Below are positions 48,633 to 58,800 of a DNA stretch of 64,000 bases, in pieces. The stretch covers positions 310,001-374,000 of the forward strand of contig NZ_CP012159.1 of the NCBI RefSeq assembly GCF_001189295.1, given 5' to 3'. A program made the translations under genes and the position numbers. The stretch comes from Chondromyces crocatus. Lineage in GTDB: Bacteria; Myxococcota_A; Polyangia; Polyangiales; Polyangiaceae. The notes beneath the pieces were generated by a model. The model had not been told where the DNA came from. It made no database searches and was given only the letters and a program-made list of their open reading frames with translations. The first letter of the stretch is position 1, and the number at the start of each line of letters is the position of its first letter.

Positions 48633-50390
48633 TCAGCGGGTACGGGTCAGCGTGAGCGCGATGCGATGTCGGCTCGGCTTGTCGCCGGCATCGATGCGGT
48701 AGACGGCCCCCTGGTCGTCCTCGAAGTACACGGAAGCTCCCGGTTCGATCCGGACCTTCTCGTGCGTCGCATCGCCGTCGACCGCCTCCCGCGTCGACAC
48801 CTTCTCGCTCAGCCCGGCGTCGGCATAGAAGCCAGGCTTCACATAGCCATAAGCGCGGACGGGGTTCCCTTCCTCGTCCAGTCGCAGGTCCGACGCGGCA
48901 ATGAAATACAACCAGTCCTTGTCGTCGGACGTCCGATAATAATAGAAATCAGCATCCCCCGTGGTGTTGTCATTGAGCTGCTCGGCCACACCACGGAGCG
49001 CCGCCGGATTGCCCTGGATGTTCTCGCGGATCTTGGTGACCAGGGTCTCGGTGCTCACTCCGACGGGCACCTCCCGCACCGTGATCTCCACGTTGGCGTC
49101 CCCCTCGCTCAAGCCGCCGTCGTGCAACCGCACCTGCGCGACCTCGAGGAGCACATCCCAGAAGTAGGACGGCGGCGGCGGCGGCTCCTCCAGGATCACA
49201 CTCGGGTCCACCCGGATGTCCACCCACCCGGTCTCGTCCATGCACACCTCGACGGCCTCGAAGGGCTCTTCCACCGTCCCCTGCGGCGCATACGTCGTGC
49301 AATGCGCGCTGATGGTCTGCGCCCGCGCATAACCGGCGGTCGCGAGGATGTGCTCCATCTCCCAGGGCGGCGTCTGCCACACCGGCGAGTTGCCGCGCGG
49401 CAGCGGCTCACGGCTGTCACCACTCGGAAGGAACGCGGCGTTCTCCCCGATCGCCATCGTCAGCTCACCGACCCGCAGGTCTTCCGCCAGCCCATCGAGC
49501 GCGAGCCAGTCCGGCTGGCTGAAGTCGAAGATCTCGTCGATCTGTCCCCCCGTACTGTTCACGCTCGCCGCGGAGACGTTCGTGGCATCGACGCCCTTGT
49601 ACGGGAGCGCATTGAGGTCGACCTTCACCGTCATCCGGAACGCCTCGGTCGCCGCCGAGACCGGCGACGAGGCCACCACGAAGCCCGGGTGGGCCGGGGC
49701 GCCCTCTTCCCAGGCCGGCGCGGGCCCGAAGCGCTCCGCGAGCCCGGCGAAGCTGTTCACCACATCGATCAGGTAGACCGGAATGGCGCCCGGCGTGACC
49801 GGATGGAGCCCGTCGGGGTGCGCGGCATCCTTTGGCCCCTTGCGCAGCTGCGCATTGGGGTGCGTCGCGACCACGTTATCGAGCACCGCGCGCGCCGTGA
49901 TCTCCGTCGAAATGAGCGCGTCGTTCTCATTCACCTGCGCCAGATCGGCGAGGATCAACGAAGGCGGGAGTCCCACCGCCTTTCCCACCCCGAGGAGCGG
50001 CTCCAGACGAGTCCCCCGCAGGTCGGTGCTCTCCGCGGTGAGATTGAGCAGCTTCCACAGATTGCGCGCGGGCTGCGCGAGCGTCGCCGCTTCCGCGGGC
50101 GGCAGGTAGGCCACCTGCTGGAGGGAGTTTTGCACCAGGCTCGACATGTCGAGGTCGAGCAGCCACGTGTCTTCCAGCACCCGCGTCGGCAATGCTTGAA
50201 GATCGTCGAGCGTCAGCGACTGCTTGAACTGCTCGACATCGAACCGAAGGAACCGGAGTTCGATGTCCCGGCTCTCGCCCACGCCCAGTGCAGACGGTGA
50301 CGGCGTCTCGTCGAGGGTGACTTCGGTCACGCAGCCGGAGAGCGTCGCGACGAGCAGGGAGACGGCGAAGCAACGAGAGACTGTGCGCAT
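48633..50390 (-). CDS. Lipoprotein of unknown function, paralogue of the upstream lipoprotein
   Basis: 585 residues with lipobox ATLSGC (Cys about 20). The sequence is acidic and mixed alpha/beta, with no recognised domain. Its C-terminal 120 residues align with those of the neighbour at 50409-52337: FYYYRTSDDKDWLYFIAASDL, YVKPGFYADAGL and THEKVRIEPGASVYFEDDQG in both, with small changes. The two N-terminal parts also correspond in layout (LLDLDMSSLVQN and so on). It ends 27 bp before the FadL-like gene. Likely located at the outer membrane, facing the periplasm or surface. Confidence 0.75.
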   Translation of the reverse strand: MRTVSRCFAVSLLVATLSGCVTEVTLDETPSPSALGVGESRDIELRFLRFDVEQFKQSLTLDDLQALPTRVLEDTWLLDLDMSSLVQNSLQQVAYLPPAEAATLAQPARNLWKLLNLTAESTDLRGTRLEPLLGVGKAVGLPPSLILADLAQVNENDALISTEITARAVLDNVVATHPNAQLRKGPKDAAHPDGLHPVTPGAIPVYLIDVVNSFAGLAERFGPAPAWEEGAPAHPGFVVASSPVSAATEAFRMTVKVDLNALPYKGVDATNVSAASVNSTGGQIDEIFDFSQPDWLALDGLAEDLRVGELTMAIGENAAFLPSGDSREPLPRGNSPVWQTPPWEMEHILATAGYARAQTISAHCTTYAPQGTVEEPFEAVEVCMDETGWVDIRVDPSVILEEPPPPPSYFWDVLLEVAQVRLHDGGLSEGDANVEITVREVPVGVSTETLVTKIRENIQGNPAALRGVAEQLNDNTTGDADFYYYRTSDDKDWLYFIAASDLRLDEEGNPVRAYGYVKPGFYADAGLSEKVSTREAVDGDATHEKVRIEPGASVYFEDDQGAVYRIDAGDKPSRHRIALTLTRTR

Positions 50391-50408
50391 GGTCGATCTC
50401 CCGGCTCC

Positions 50409-52337
50409 TCAGGGCGCCACGGGGTGGACGTCGGCGGTGATTTCGAGAGAACCGGCCTCGGGCACGAAGAACCGCACCTCGTAACGCTTCCCTTCGTCGT
50501 CCTGCATGTAGAGGACGGTCTCCCCTTGCGGCAGGAGGAACTTCTCGTGCGTCGTGTCGGCCACGCCGTCCACCGTCTTCGAGGAGACCCGGCTTCCCTC
50601 GTTCAGATCCGCCTCACGGAAGAAGCCAGGGCGCTCGTAGGTGTAGGGACGCGGCGTGTTCGCGTTGCCGTCGTCGGGGCGCAGGTCGGACTCCGCGACG
50701 AAGTAGAGGTACGGCTGCCCTCCGGGCGTGGCGCGTCGGTAGAAGAAGTCGAGCGCGTCGTTGTTCTTCCAGAACCGCCCCAGGATCACCTCGGCGATGT
50801 AGCCCTCCTGGTCCTGGAGCATCGGCCGCATCTGCTCGATGATCTCCTCGCCCGTGAGTCCGATCGAGACGCCGTGCAGCGCGAACACCGGAGTTGCCTC
50901 TCCCTCCGCGATGTCGGGTACCCCGTCCCCGTCGGGATCGTGTACCGCCACCTGCGCGACCTCGGAGAGCAGCTCCCACAGGAACTGCGGCTCCGGCACG
51001 CTGAGCGGCGGCTCACCCGAGAAGGAGATCTGGTTGTTGAAGATCGTCCATCCCAGAGGGTTGCCGTCTCGACCGATCTTGACCCCGGTGCGGCACTGCT
51101 GGTTGAACGTGAGGTAGCATTTCTCGAAGGTCCGCTGCTCGTACGTCGAGAGGCCCGCCTTGCCCACGATGGGTTCGAGCAGCCACCGCGGCAGCGTCCA
51201 CACGGTGCCGGTCCCCACGGGCGTGTCGGGGAAGTTCGCCTGACACGCCGGCGTCTCGGTGCAGGAAGGAACGATCCCCGCCTTCTCGCGGAGCGAGAAG
51301 CGCATGTCCATGGTCGGGTTCGCCGCCACCCCCTCGATCTGGAGCCGCTCGGGATCGAGGAAATCGAAGGCCAGCGCCGCGTCCCCCTCTTGCAGGAACA
51401 TGTCACCCGCCCCCTTCGACAGATCCACCCCGGAGACCCAGCGCAGGTTCGACTCGGCGACCACGCGCATCTTGAAGTCGGGCGACAGCGCGTCGCTCCG
51501 CGTGACGAACGACCCGCTGTCGGGCACGAGGACCCCTGGATGCTCCCCCGCACCGCTCCAGGGCGCCGCGCCGATGGGACCGAGCTTGGTCGCGAGCGGC
51601 GTCATGTCGTTCAGCGCATCGAACATGGTGATCGGCAAGCTGCCCGTCGTGTTGCCGATGGCCGCATGCGTCCCCATGAGCTGCTCCTGCAGCGCCACCA
51701 CGAGCTGATCGATCGGCACGAACGGTGCGGTCTTGGCGATCCCCAGGCTCTCGGCCAGCACATCGGCGAAGGAGAACGAGAACGTCCCGGGGTTGCCGTT
51801 GATCAGCGCCTCGAAGTCCGCGAGCGACGTCCCGATCACCTTCGCGTTCGCCGGCGTCATGCTGAGGAGCCGCACCATCGCGAACTCCGGCGTGGTCTGC
51901 CACGAGGCGCCGAAGCTCTGCCCGAGGGGCGTGGCATTGCAGTCGTGCGCGGGGTTCGCGGCGTCCGCGCGCCACCCCGTCCCGCAAGCGTTCTGGATGC
52001 TGTCGAGCACGTTGCCCAGCATCGCCGTGGAGTCGACGTCGAGCAGCCGGATCTCTCGCGCCGCCGCCTCGCCGAACACCTCCAGCGCCTTCTGCTTGTC
52101 GAGGTCGAGCACGATCGGTGGAGGCGGCCCGTCCTCGATGCGCAGAAAGAAACGCGTCGGCGCCTCGACGCCGCCCGTCCCGCTGCTCGTGGTCGTCCCA
52201 CCAGCGCCGCCAGCGCCCCCCGCACCGCCCACGCCCCCCTCACCACCCACCCCATCACCACCACCGTCGCACCCGACGACGGCCCCACCGAGCGCCACGA
52301 GCAGCGGAAGCCCAGCGAGGATCGAGAAGCACTTCAT
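50409..52337 (-). CDS. Lipoprotein of unknown function, first gene of the FadL operon
   Basis: 642 residues; the lipobox lies in GAVVGC (Cys about 23), followed by a Gly-rich linker (GGEGGVGGAGGAGG). The rest is mixed alpha/beta with several cysteines (ACGTGW, CTETPACQ, CYLTFNQQC), so disulfides are likely. The shared C-terminal module with the next gene includes FFYRRATPGGQPYLYFVAESDL and THEKFLLPQGETVLYMQDDEG. It contains DPDGDGVPDIAEGEA, an EF-hand-like calcium loop. Stop and next start are 18 bp apart. No function is known to me. Confidence 0.75.
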   Translation of the reverse strand: MKCFSILAGLPLLVALGGAVVGCDGGGDGVGGEGGVGGAGGAGGAGGTTTSSGTGGVEAPTRFFLRIEDGPPPPIVLDLDKQKALEVFGEAAAREIRLLDVDSTAMLGNVLDSIQNACGTGWRADAANPAHDCNATPLGQSFGASWQTTPEFAMVRLLSMTPANAKVIGTSLADFEALINGNPGTFSFSFADVLAESLGIAKTAPFVPIDQLVVALQEQLMGTHAAIGNTTGSLPITMFDALNDMTPLATKLGPIGAAPWSGAGEHPGVLVPDSGSFVTRSDALSPDFKMRVVAESNLRWVSGVDLSKGAGDMFLQEGDAALAFDFLDPERLQIEGVAANPTMDMRFSLREKAGIVPSCTETPACQANFPDTPVGTGTVWTLPRWLLEPIVGKAGLSTYEQRTFEKCYLTFNQQCRTGVKIGRDGNPLGWTIFNNQISFSGEPPLSVPEPQFLWELLSEVAQVAVHDPDGDGVPDIAEGEATPVFALHGVSIGLTGEEIIEQMRPMLQDQEGYIAEVILGRFWKNNDALDFFYRRATPGGQPYLYFVAESDLRPDDGNANTPRPYTYERPGFFREADLNEGSRVSSKTVDGVADTTHEKFLLPQGETVLYMQDDEGKRYEVRFFVPEAGSLEITADVHPVAP

Positions 52338-52435
52338 TGCAAGCGACTCCCTCTCAGCGCCTGCACCGAGCGCAAGCGCCGACCGTTCCGCTCACGGTAC
52401 CGGACTTCGCGGCACGCGAGCCATGCACTTGAGCA

Positions 52436-53689
52436 TCACGCCGCCGATATCGGTGGGTCCCGCGGCGCATCCCCGTTCACGGCGGTCACCCCCTCGTCCG
52501 CGACAGCAGGCTCGGACGTCCTGGTCACGACCGCGCTGCGCGGGATGGTCGAACTCGCCGTGAGATTCCGCGTCCGATCGTAAAGCGCGCGTGCGTTCGC
52601 CATCGCCGGACGGCGGCGACCCGACGCGATGACCAGCACCTCGTCCCGGATCGCCTCGTTCACGGGGGTCGGCACCCCCAGCTCCGCCCCGCGGCTGATC
52701 ACCTCGCCGTTCAGGAACTCCACGGCAGGGGTCCGCCCTCGCTCGATCGCCGACAGCATCGACGACCGCATCCTGCGGAAGCGCGCGCCCACGGCCAAGA
52801 GCAGCCCGTGCTTGGCCACCAGCCCGGCCGATCCGGCGACTTGCCGCTCGGCCTCCGTGAGCGCGATCCAGTCGAGATCCAGCGTCCCGGCGACCTTCTC
52901 CAGCCGCACCCGGCTGGCCCGCGCGACCGCGACCACCTCGGTCATGATCTCCAGCGCGAGCCGCCGAACGTGCCGATGCCGCATCAGCACCCCGAGGCGA
53001 TCGCCAGCGATCGTCCCCAGCGAGGAGATGGCGCAGTTGATGGCCAGCTTCGACCACCTCGCACCGGCCAGGTTGTTCGTCACCGTGGTCGGGCCGATCG
53101 CTTCCAGGATCCTGGAGAGCTCGTCCATGCGCGGATCGCTGGCCCCGTCGTGCCGCCCGAGGACGAACCCCCCCGGGCTCGTGCGCTCGTAGAGCCCGGG
53201 CTCGATCATCGAGGCGCCCCACGCCACGATCGCGCCGAGGGTGCGCTCGGTGCCAGCGATGCGGCCGATGCGCTCCTCGCACAGGCCATTCTGGAAGCAG
53301 ACCATCGCGCCCCGGGGTGCCAGGTGAGGAAGCACCTCGCGCGCCGCCTCCTCGACCTGCGGCGGCTGCGTCGCGAGGAGCACGTAATCGAAAGGCCGCC
53401 CTCCGGCCTTCGCGCACTCGGTGAGGGACCGCACCACGCGCCCGTGCACCGTGCCGGGCCCGCCATCCCCTCGCACACGGAAGCCGTTGATGCTGATCGC
53501 GTCGGCGATCCGCGGGTTGGTCGTCAGCGCGGTCACGTCGTGACCCTGCTCCAGGAGATGCGCCGCGACGACACCACCGATGCCACCGCAACCGACCACC
53601 AGGAGGCGCGGCGGGGTGTCGGCAGCTCGTTCCGGGGTGCTTTCAGGCGGGGGCGCGGGGGCGTCGACGTCACTCATGGCCCCACCCAT
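52436..53689 (-). CDS. Ketopantoate reductase/PanE (ApbA) family reductase
   Basis: 417 residues from ATG 53689, which has GGAGG 7 nt upstream; an alternative ATG lies at 53677. The Rossmann loop is VVGCGGIGGVVAAHL, followed by ALTTNPRIADAI. Also seen are the catalytic Lys of RWSKLAINC and the acidic VNEAIRDEVL motif. True PanE makes pantoate for CoA; this protein has a 25-residue N-terminal and 40-residue C-terminal low-complexity extension and sits in a lipid gene group, so a different 2-oxo acid or related substrate is possible. It is 98 bp from the next operon. Confidence 0.85.
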   Translation of the reverse strand: MGGAMSDVDAPAPPPESTPERAADTPPRLLVVGCGGIGGVVAAHLLEQGHDVTALTTNPRIADAISINGFRVRGDGGPGTVHGRVVRSLTECAKAGGRPFDYVLLATQPPQVEEAAREVLPHLAPRGAMVCFQNGLCEERIGRIAGTERTLGAIVAWGASMIEPGLYERTSPGGFVLGRHDGASDPRMDELSRILEAIGPTTVTNNLAGARWSKLAINCAISSLGTIAGDRLGVLMRHRHVRRLALEIMTEVVAVARASRVRLEKVAGTLDLDWIALTEAERQVAGSAGLVAKHGLLLAVGARFRRMRSSMLSAIERGRTPAVEFLNGEVISRGAELGVPTPVNEAIRDEVLVIASGRRRPAMANARALYDRTRNLTASSTIPRSAVVTRTSEPAVADEGVTAVNGDAPRDPPISAA

Positions 53690-53768
53690 CTACCACCCTC
53701 CGGCCGAGGATCCGAAGGCCCTTCGTGGTGGCGCGTCGCGTCGGCGTCGCCGCGCCGACGGCGTCACG

Positions 53769-54716
53769 TCACGGCGGCCCCATCACTTCCAGCGCCCGCG
53801 GGATCACCGAGACCGAGACGGGCAAGCGGCCCAGCGGCTCGCCGTCGACGTCGAGCAAGAAGCGCTCCTCGGCGTCCTTGTTGAGCAGCTCGATCTCGAT
53901 GCGCTCGCACCGGTGGTGCTTCACGTCCGGGTGACGCAGATGACGTGCCGAGTAGACACCCATGGACACGGCGATGAACCGCGGTAGCGACGCCGCACCG
54001 AGATCGACCACTTCGAGGAGACCATCGTCCAGCTCGGCCATCGGCGCCACCTTCATCCCACCCCCGAACACACGCCCGTTGCAGATGGTGAGCTGGCGCG
54101 TCTCCATCTCCAGTTCACGCCCCTCGCCGTTCAGCATGAGACGACATCGCAAGCGACCGATCCGGCTCTCGATCAACCCCCGCGCCGAGGCGGCGAAGTA
54201 GGCGAGCGCGCCCCCGGCGACCTTGGGGATCCGCGCCACATGCTTGTCCACGAGCCCACCGAGCCCTGCCGAGAGGATGTTCACGAAGTAGGCCTCGGCC
54301 GGGCGCCCCTCGTGATCGCGGTAGCTGAACTGCCCGATGTCGATGAGCCGAGGTCGCCCCTGCCGGAGGGCGGCGCAGTAATGCTCGAGCCGGTGCTCGA
54401 GCCCCAGGGTGCGGCGGAAATCGCCGCCCGTCCCTTGCCCGATGAGGCCCAGACGCGTGCGGAGCGCACCGCCGTCACGCGCCTGCATCAAGCCGTTGAC
54501 CACCTCGTGGATGCATCCGTCCCCGCCCACGGCCACGACCAGCTCTCGCCCCTCTTGCGCGGCAACGCGCGCCAGCTCCACGGCATGGCGAGGCCGCTCG
54601 GTCCGCTGGACGTCGAAATCGCCCAGCGCGCGACGGATGGTGCCAGTGATGCCGTCGAAGAGCTGTCCGGTCTTACCGCCGGCCGATCGAGGATTGACGA
54701 TGATGAGCGGGCGCAC
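53769..54716 (-). CDS. Diacylglycerol kinase-like lipid kinase (DagK/YegS family)
   Basis: 315 residues. N-terminal IIVNPRSAGGKTG phosphate loop, glycine-rich ATP site VAVGGDGCIHEVVNGL, GTGGDFRR and the C-terminal beta domain with ICNGRVFGGGMKVAPMAELDDGLLEVVDLG in pieces; the usual LLDVDGEP near the end is present. The otherwise near-invariant GGDGT is GGDGC here. Phosphorylates a lipid alcohol (diacylglycerol or related) on the cytoplasmic face. It lies between the PanE-like and epimerase genes on the same strand. Confidence 0.9.
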   Translation of the reverse strand: MRPLIIVNPRSAGGKTGQLFDGITGTIRRALGDFDVQRTERPRHAVELARVAAQEGRELVVAVGGDGCIHEVVNGLMQARDGGALRTRLGLIGQGTGGDFRRTLGLEHRLEHYCAALRQGRPRLIDIGQFSYRDHEGRPAEAYFVNILSAGLGGLVDKHVARIPKVAGGALAYFAASARGLIESRIGRLRCRLMLNGEGRELEMETRQLTICNGRVFGGGMKVAPMAELDDGLLEVVDLGAASLPRFIAVSMGVYSARHLRHPDVKHHRCERIEIELLNKDAEERFLLDVDGEPLGRLPVSVSVIPRALEVMGPP

Positions 54717-54825
54717 CCCACGTTACCTACTCCATTCACCCGCTCGGATGGGACCGGAACCAGCGACGCCCGTCGAAACCGATCCGCATGCAGATCGCAG
54801 GGACGGGCGTCGAAGGATCACCGCG

Positions 54826-55824
54826 TCAGACGCGCGGCCAGATGACGCCCCGCGTCTGGAGATCCTCGACGGTGTCGGCGAGGGTGGCGAGCGGGTCACG
54901 CGGTGACCATCCCAGCTCGCTCCGCGCCTTGCTCGCGTCCACGTACCAGAAGTGCTGCCCCATCTCCGCCGACACCGGATCGAGCGGAAGCTCGACGGGC
55001 AGGTGCTTCTGCAGACGCTCCAGGATCTGCGCGCCCGCCCTGGCGAGGCCGATGCTCCTCGGCAGTCGGATCGTCGGCGCCGGCACCCGGCTGACCCGCT
55101 CCAGACGACCGAAGAACGCCTCCAGGGTCATGTTGGCCGCGCTGAGCAAGTAACGCTCGCCAGCACGCCCCTTCTCCATCGCCAGGATCAAGCCGGTCGC
55201 GGCGTCGCGCGCGTCGACGAACGAGAGGCCCCCGGCGGGGACCACCGGCACCTTCTGCTCCAGGAACTGCACGACGTCGCCCGTCGACGAGCCGTGCACG
55301 TCGCCCGGACCGAGCAGCAGCGAGGGACCCACCGCGATCACCGCGAACTCGGGGCCGCTGCGATCCAGACCGGCGCGCTCGGCGTAGAGCTTGGACCGGT
55401 AGTAAGGCCACGCCGCGATGATCTGCATCGGCGGCTCCTCGGTCTCGTCGTGGACCAGAGGCTCCTTGCTCACCGCGGTCACGCCGCTGGTGCTGGCGAG
55501 GACGACGCGACGCACGCCGGCCTCACGGCACGCATCGAGCGTGGTCTTCGTCCCGTCGACGTGGATCCGGTAGAGCTCCGCCGCATCCTCGCGACGCCGG
55601 GACACCTTGCCCGCACAGTGGAACGCGCCCTCGCAACCCGCTGCGGCAGCGCGGACGCTCGCCGCGTCGAGGATGTCCCCCGGCGCCACCGTCACCCCCT
55701 TCGCCGCGAGCTCGGGGGCTGCGCGGCGGCAGAGCGCGACCACCTCGTGCCCTGCCGCGAGGAGCTGGTCGGTGAGGTGGGTGCCGAGGAAGCCGGTGGC
55801 CCCGGTGACCAGGTAGCGGCTCAT
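54826..55824 (-). CDS. NAD-dependent epimerase/dehydratase (extended SDR)
   Basis: A 332-residue enzyme with VTGATGFLGTHL, HCAGKVS, the YYRSKLYAE active-site Tyr and Lys, and AVGPSLLLGPGD. It resembles the dihydroflavonol-4-reductase/HpnA-like subgroup that reduces or epimerises sugars or hydroxyketones. Its ATG overlaps the stop of the giant lipid fusion gene by 4 bp (ATGA at 55821-55824), so it is translationally coupled to it and likely acts on the same pathway. Confidence 0.88.
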   Translation of the reverse strand: MSRYLVTGATGFLGTHLTDQLLAAGHEVVALCRRAAPELAAKGVTVAPGDILDAASVRAAAAGCEGAFHCAGKVSRRREDAAELYRIHVDGTKTTLDACREAGVRRVVLASTSGVTAVSKEPLVHDETEEPPMQIIAAWPYYRSKLYAERAGLDRSGPEFAVIAVGPSLLLGPGDVHGSSTGDVVQFLEQKVPVVPAGGLSFVDARDAATGLILAMEKGRAGERYLLSAANMTLEAFFGRLERVSRVPAPTIRLPRSIGLARAGAQILERLQKHLPVELPLDPVSAEMGQHFWYVDASKARSELGWSPRDPLATLADTVEDLQTRGVIWPRV

Positions 55825-58800
55825 CGCTCCACCTCGACCTGCGCCTGACCCTCGTGGGCCGGAGCGATCCCGGGCCCTCCGTCGCCCGGTCGGAAGCTGT
55901 CACCGAGCGCGAACACCCTGGGAAACAGCAAGAGCAGCGACGCGTCGTTCGACTTGACCTGACCGGACATGATCTCGACCGGCCCGGGCACATACCCCTC
56001 GCGAATCATCTTCGTGAAAATCTCCGGCGTGGTCTTGAGCACGCAGTCGGCCTGGCCCCCTTCGGGCTTGCCGAGGTGGACCTCGCAGCTCTCGGGTCCC
56101 ACGCGCAAGGTCCACTTGGCATCGGCCTCGGGGCCGAGGGTGACGTAGTACGTGACGGCCTGCTCGACCTTGCCGGGCAGGTGCCGCGCCTTCACCTCGC
56201 GGAACAGCGTGACGAGCGGGTGCTCCTTCTGCGCCTCCGCCTCGTCGATCCGCTCGACCCGGCTCAGATCGAGGACGCTCCCGTCGCGCAGCGCCAGCAC
56301 GGCCTTGTGGGTCAACTCGGCGACCTTGCGGTAAGCGACCGTCGGCTTCATCCCTGCCGTCAGCCGGCGGAGATCCGCCACCGTGAGCGGCGGCCCGATG
56401 CGCGCCACCACGCCGCGCCGCGTGGGCAGCGCACGCCCCTTCGGCAGCGCCTCGAAGGTGCCGCCGAGGTACACCGGCAGGATGTCCACGTCGTGGGTGA
56501 GCGCGAGGTGGCCGATCACCGACTTGAACTCGTGGACGGCGCCATCCGGGCTGCGCGTGCCCTCGGGGAAGATCAGCACCGTGCGGCCGCGCTCCAGCAC
56601 CTCACCCGCCTGGCGGAGCGCCTGGCGCAGCCCGCCCTTGCGGTCGAAGGGCGCGAGGTTCGTCAGGTTCTCGAAGTAGGCGCGGCGCCAGCGATCCTCG
56701 AAGAAGTAGTCCTGCGCGGCGAGCGACACCAGGCCGTCGCCGTAGCCGCCGAGCGCGTACTTGACCAGACCCATGTCGAGGTGGCTGGCGTGGTTCGAGG
56801 CGACGATGGTGTTGCGGTTGTGCGGGATGTACGCGCGGCCGTAGACGGTCGGGCGCATCACCTTGCCGTAGAAGCCCATCTGCGCGGAGGTGAGCACCTT
56901 CTTCGCCGCGTCGGCCACGACCGGCGGCAAGCGGATCGGCTCCTGCTCTTCCTCCACCACCTCGTCGTGGCCCGTGGTCACCAGCGCGGCAGCGCCCGCC
57001 TCGGCCATGAGGACCTCCACGTCGCCCACCGTCTCGCAGCGCGCGAGCCGGGTCGGGTCCACGGGCCGTCCGCTCTGGGCCTCCAGCGCGACCGACAGCT
57101 CCATGCCCATCAAGGAGTCGAAGCCGAGGTCGCCCTTGAGGGTCATCGCGGGCGAGAGCGCGGCGGCCTTGCGGTTGGCGATGGTGGCGAGCGCGTGGCG
57201 GACGGCGCCCGAGGCCCCTGCCTCGACGGGCGGAGGCAGCGACGCCTTTGCCAGCCGGGCGAGGATCTCCTTCGCCTCGTTGCGCTTCACCTTGCGGGTG
57301 ACGGTGCGCGGCAGGTCGGCGTCGTAGAGGTGGACGACCGACGGCTGCACCGCCTTGGGGAGCTTCTGGATCGCCTCGCGCAGCGCCGCGAGCGCCTTCT
57401 CCCGGCGCTCGGTGCGCGCCGCGGCGCCTTCGCCCTCGGTGAGCGGCTCGGGCACGGCCAGGCACGCGACCCGCTCGCCACCGCGCGGATCGTCGATGCC
57501 GACGATGACCAGCTCCTTCACCTGCTCGGGCTTGCCGAGGAGGTTCTCGACGTCGTCCGGGTAGACGTTCTCGCCGTTCGCCGAGACGATGACCTCCTTC
57601 GCGCGCCCGACGATGACGAGCTGCCCGCGCTTGTCGAGCTTGCCGAGATCCCCGGTGTGCAGCCAGCCGTCGCCGTCGATGGCCTGCGAGGTGGCCTCGC
57701 TGTTGCCGAAGTAGCCCTTCATCACGTTGGGGCCGCGCGCGTAGACTTCGCCGACGCCCGAGGCGTCGGGGTTCTGGATCTTGATGCTCACCCCGGGGAT
57801 GGGCTTGCCCACGTGGCCTGCGCGCGAGCGCGCGGAGGCCTTCGCCACGGTGAGCACCGGCGAGGCCTCGGTGAGGCCGTAGCCCTCGCTGAGGTGGAGG
57901 CCGAGGCCCGAGAAGACCTCGGCGGTGTCCTTCGGTAGCGCCGCGCCGCCCGAGATCAGGTAGCGGACGTTGCCGCCGAGCGCGTCGTGGACGCTGCCGA
58001 AGAACAGGCGCCCCGCGTTGACCCCGAAGCGCTTGCCGAGCAGCCGGTTCAGCTCCATGCCCCAGCCGACGGCCGTCTCGGTGACCTTCCCCTCCTCCTT
58101 CACGCGGGCCATGATCCGGCGCTCCAGCATCTGCCAGAGTGCGGGGACACCGACCATCGCCGTGACGCGGCCTTGCCGCAGGCCTTCGGAGAGGCGGTCG
58201 GCTTGCAGCTCGTCGAGGTAGATGATCCGCGCCCCCTGCGAGAGCGGCAGGAGCAGGCCGCAGGTGAACTCGAAGGTGTGGTGCAAGGGCAGCACGCTGA
58301 GCACGCGGTCGCGCGCGCCGAGCGGGAAGACGGGCATCAGCGCGGCCATGAGCGCGGTGAAGTTGCCGTGGGTGAGCATGACGCCCTTGGGCTCGCCCGT
58401 GGTGCCGCTCGTGTAGATGACGCTGGCGAGGTCCTCGGTGTGCGGGCGGTACGCAGGCTGCGCGACGCCCTCGCCCTCCGCGAGCGGCTCGGTGAACTGC
58501 TCGAGGTCGAAGGTGCGGAGGCCCGGGATGGTGCTGCGGGCCGTGTCGCCGATCCGCGCGTCGACGCCGTCGTCCCAGAGGGCGATGGTCGCCGTGGACG
58601 AGCGGGCAATGTTCGCGAGCTGAGGCGCTTCGAGGCCCGGGTCGACGGGGACGGCGACGCCGCCGGCGCAGAGGATGCCGAAGTAAGCGATCGGCCAGGC
58701 GGGCTGGTTCTGGCCCGCGAGGATGACTCGGTCGCCCGGGGCGAGGCCGAGCGCGCGCAGGCGCGTCGCGGTGGCGAGCGCCGCTTCACGCAGCTCCAGG

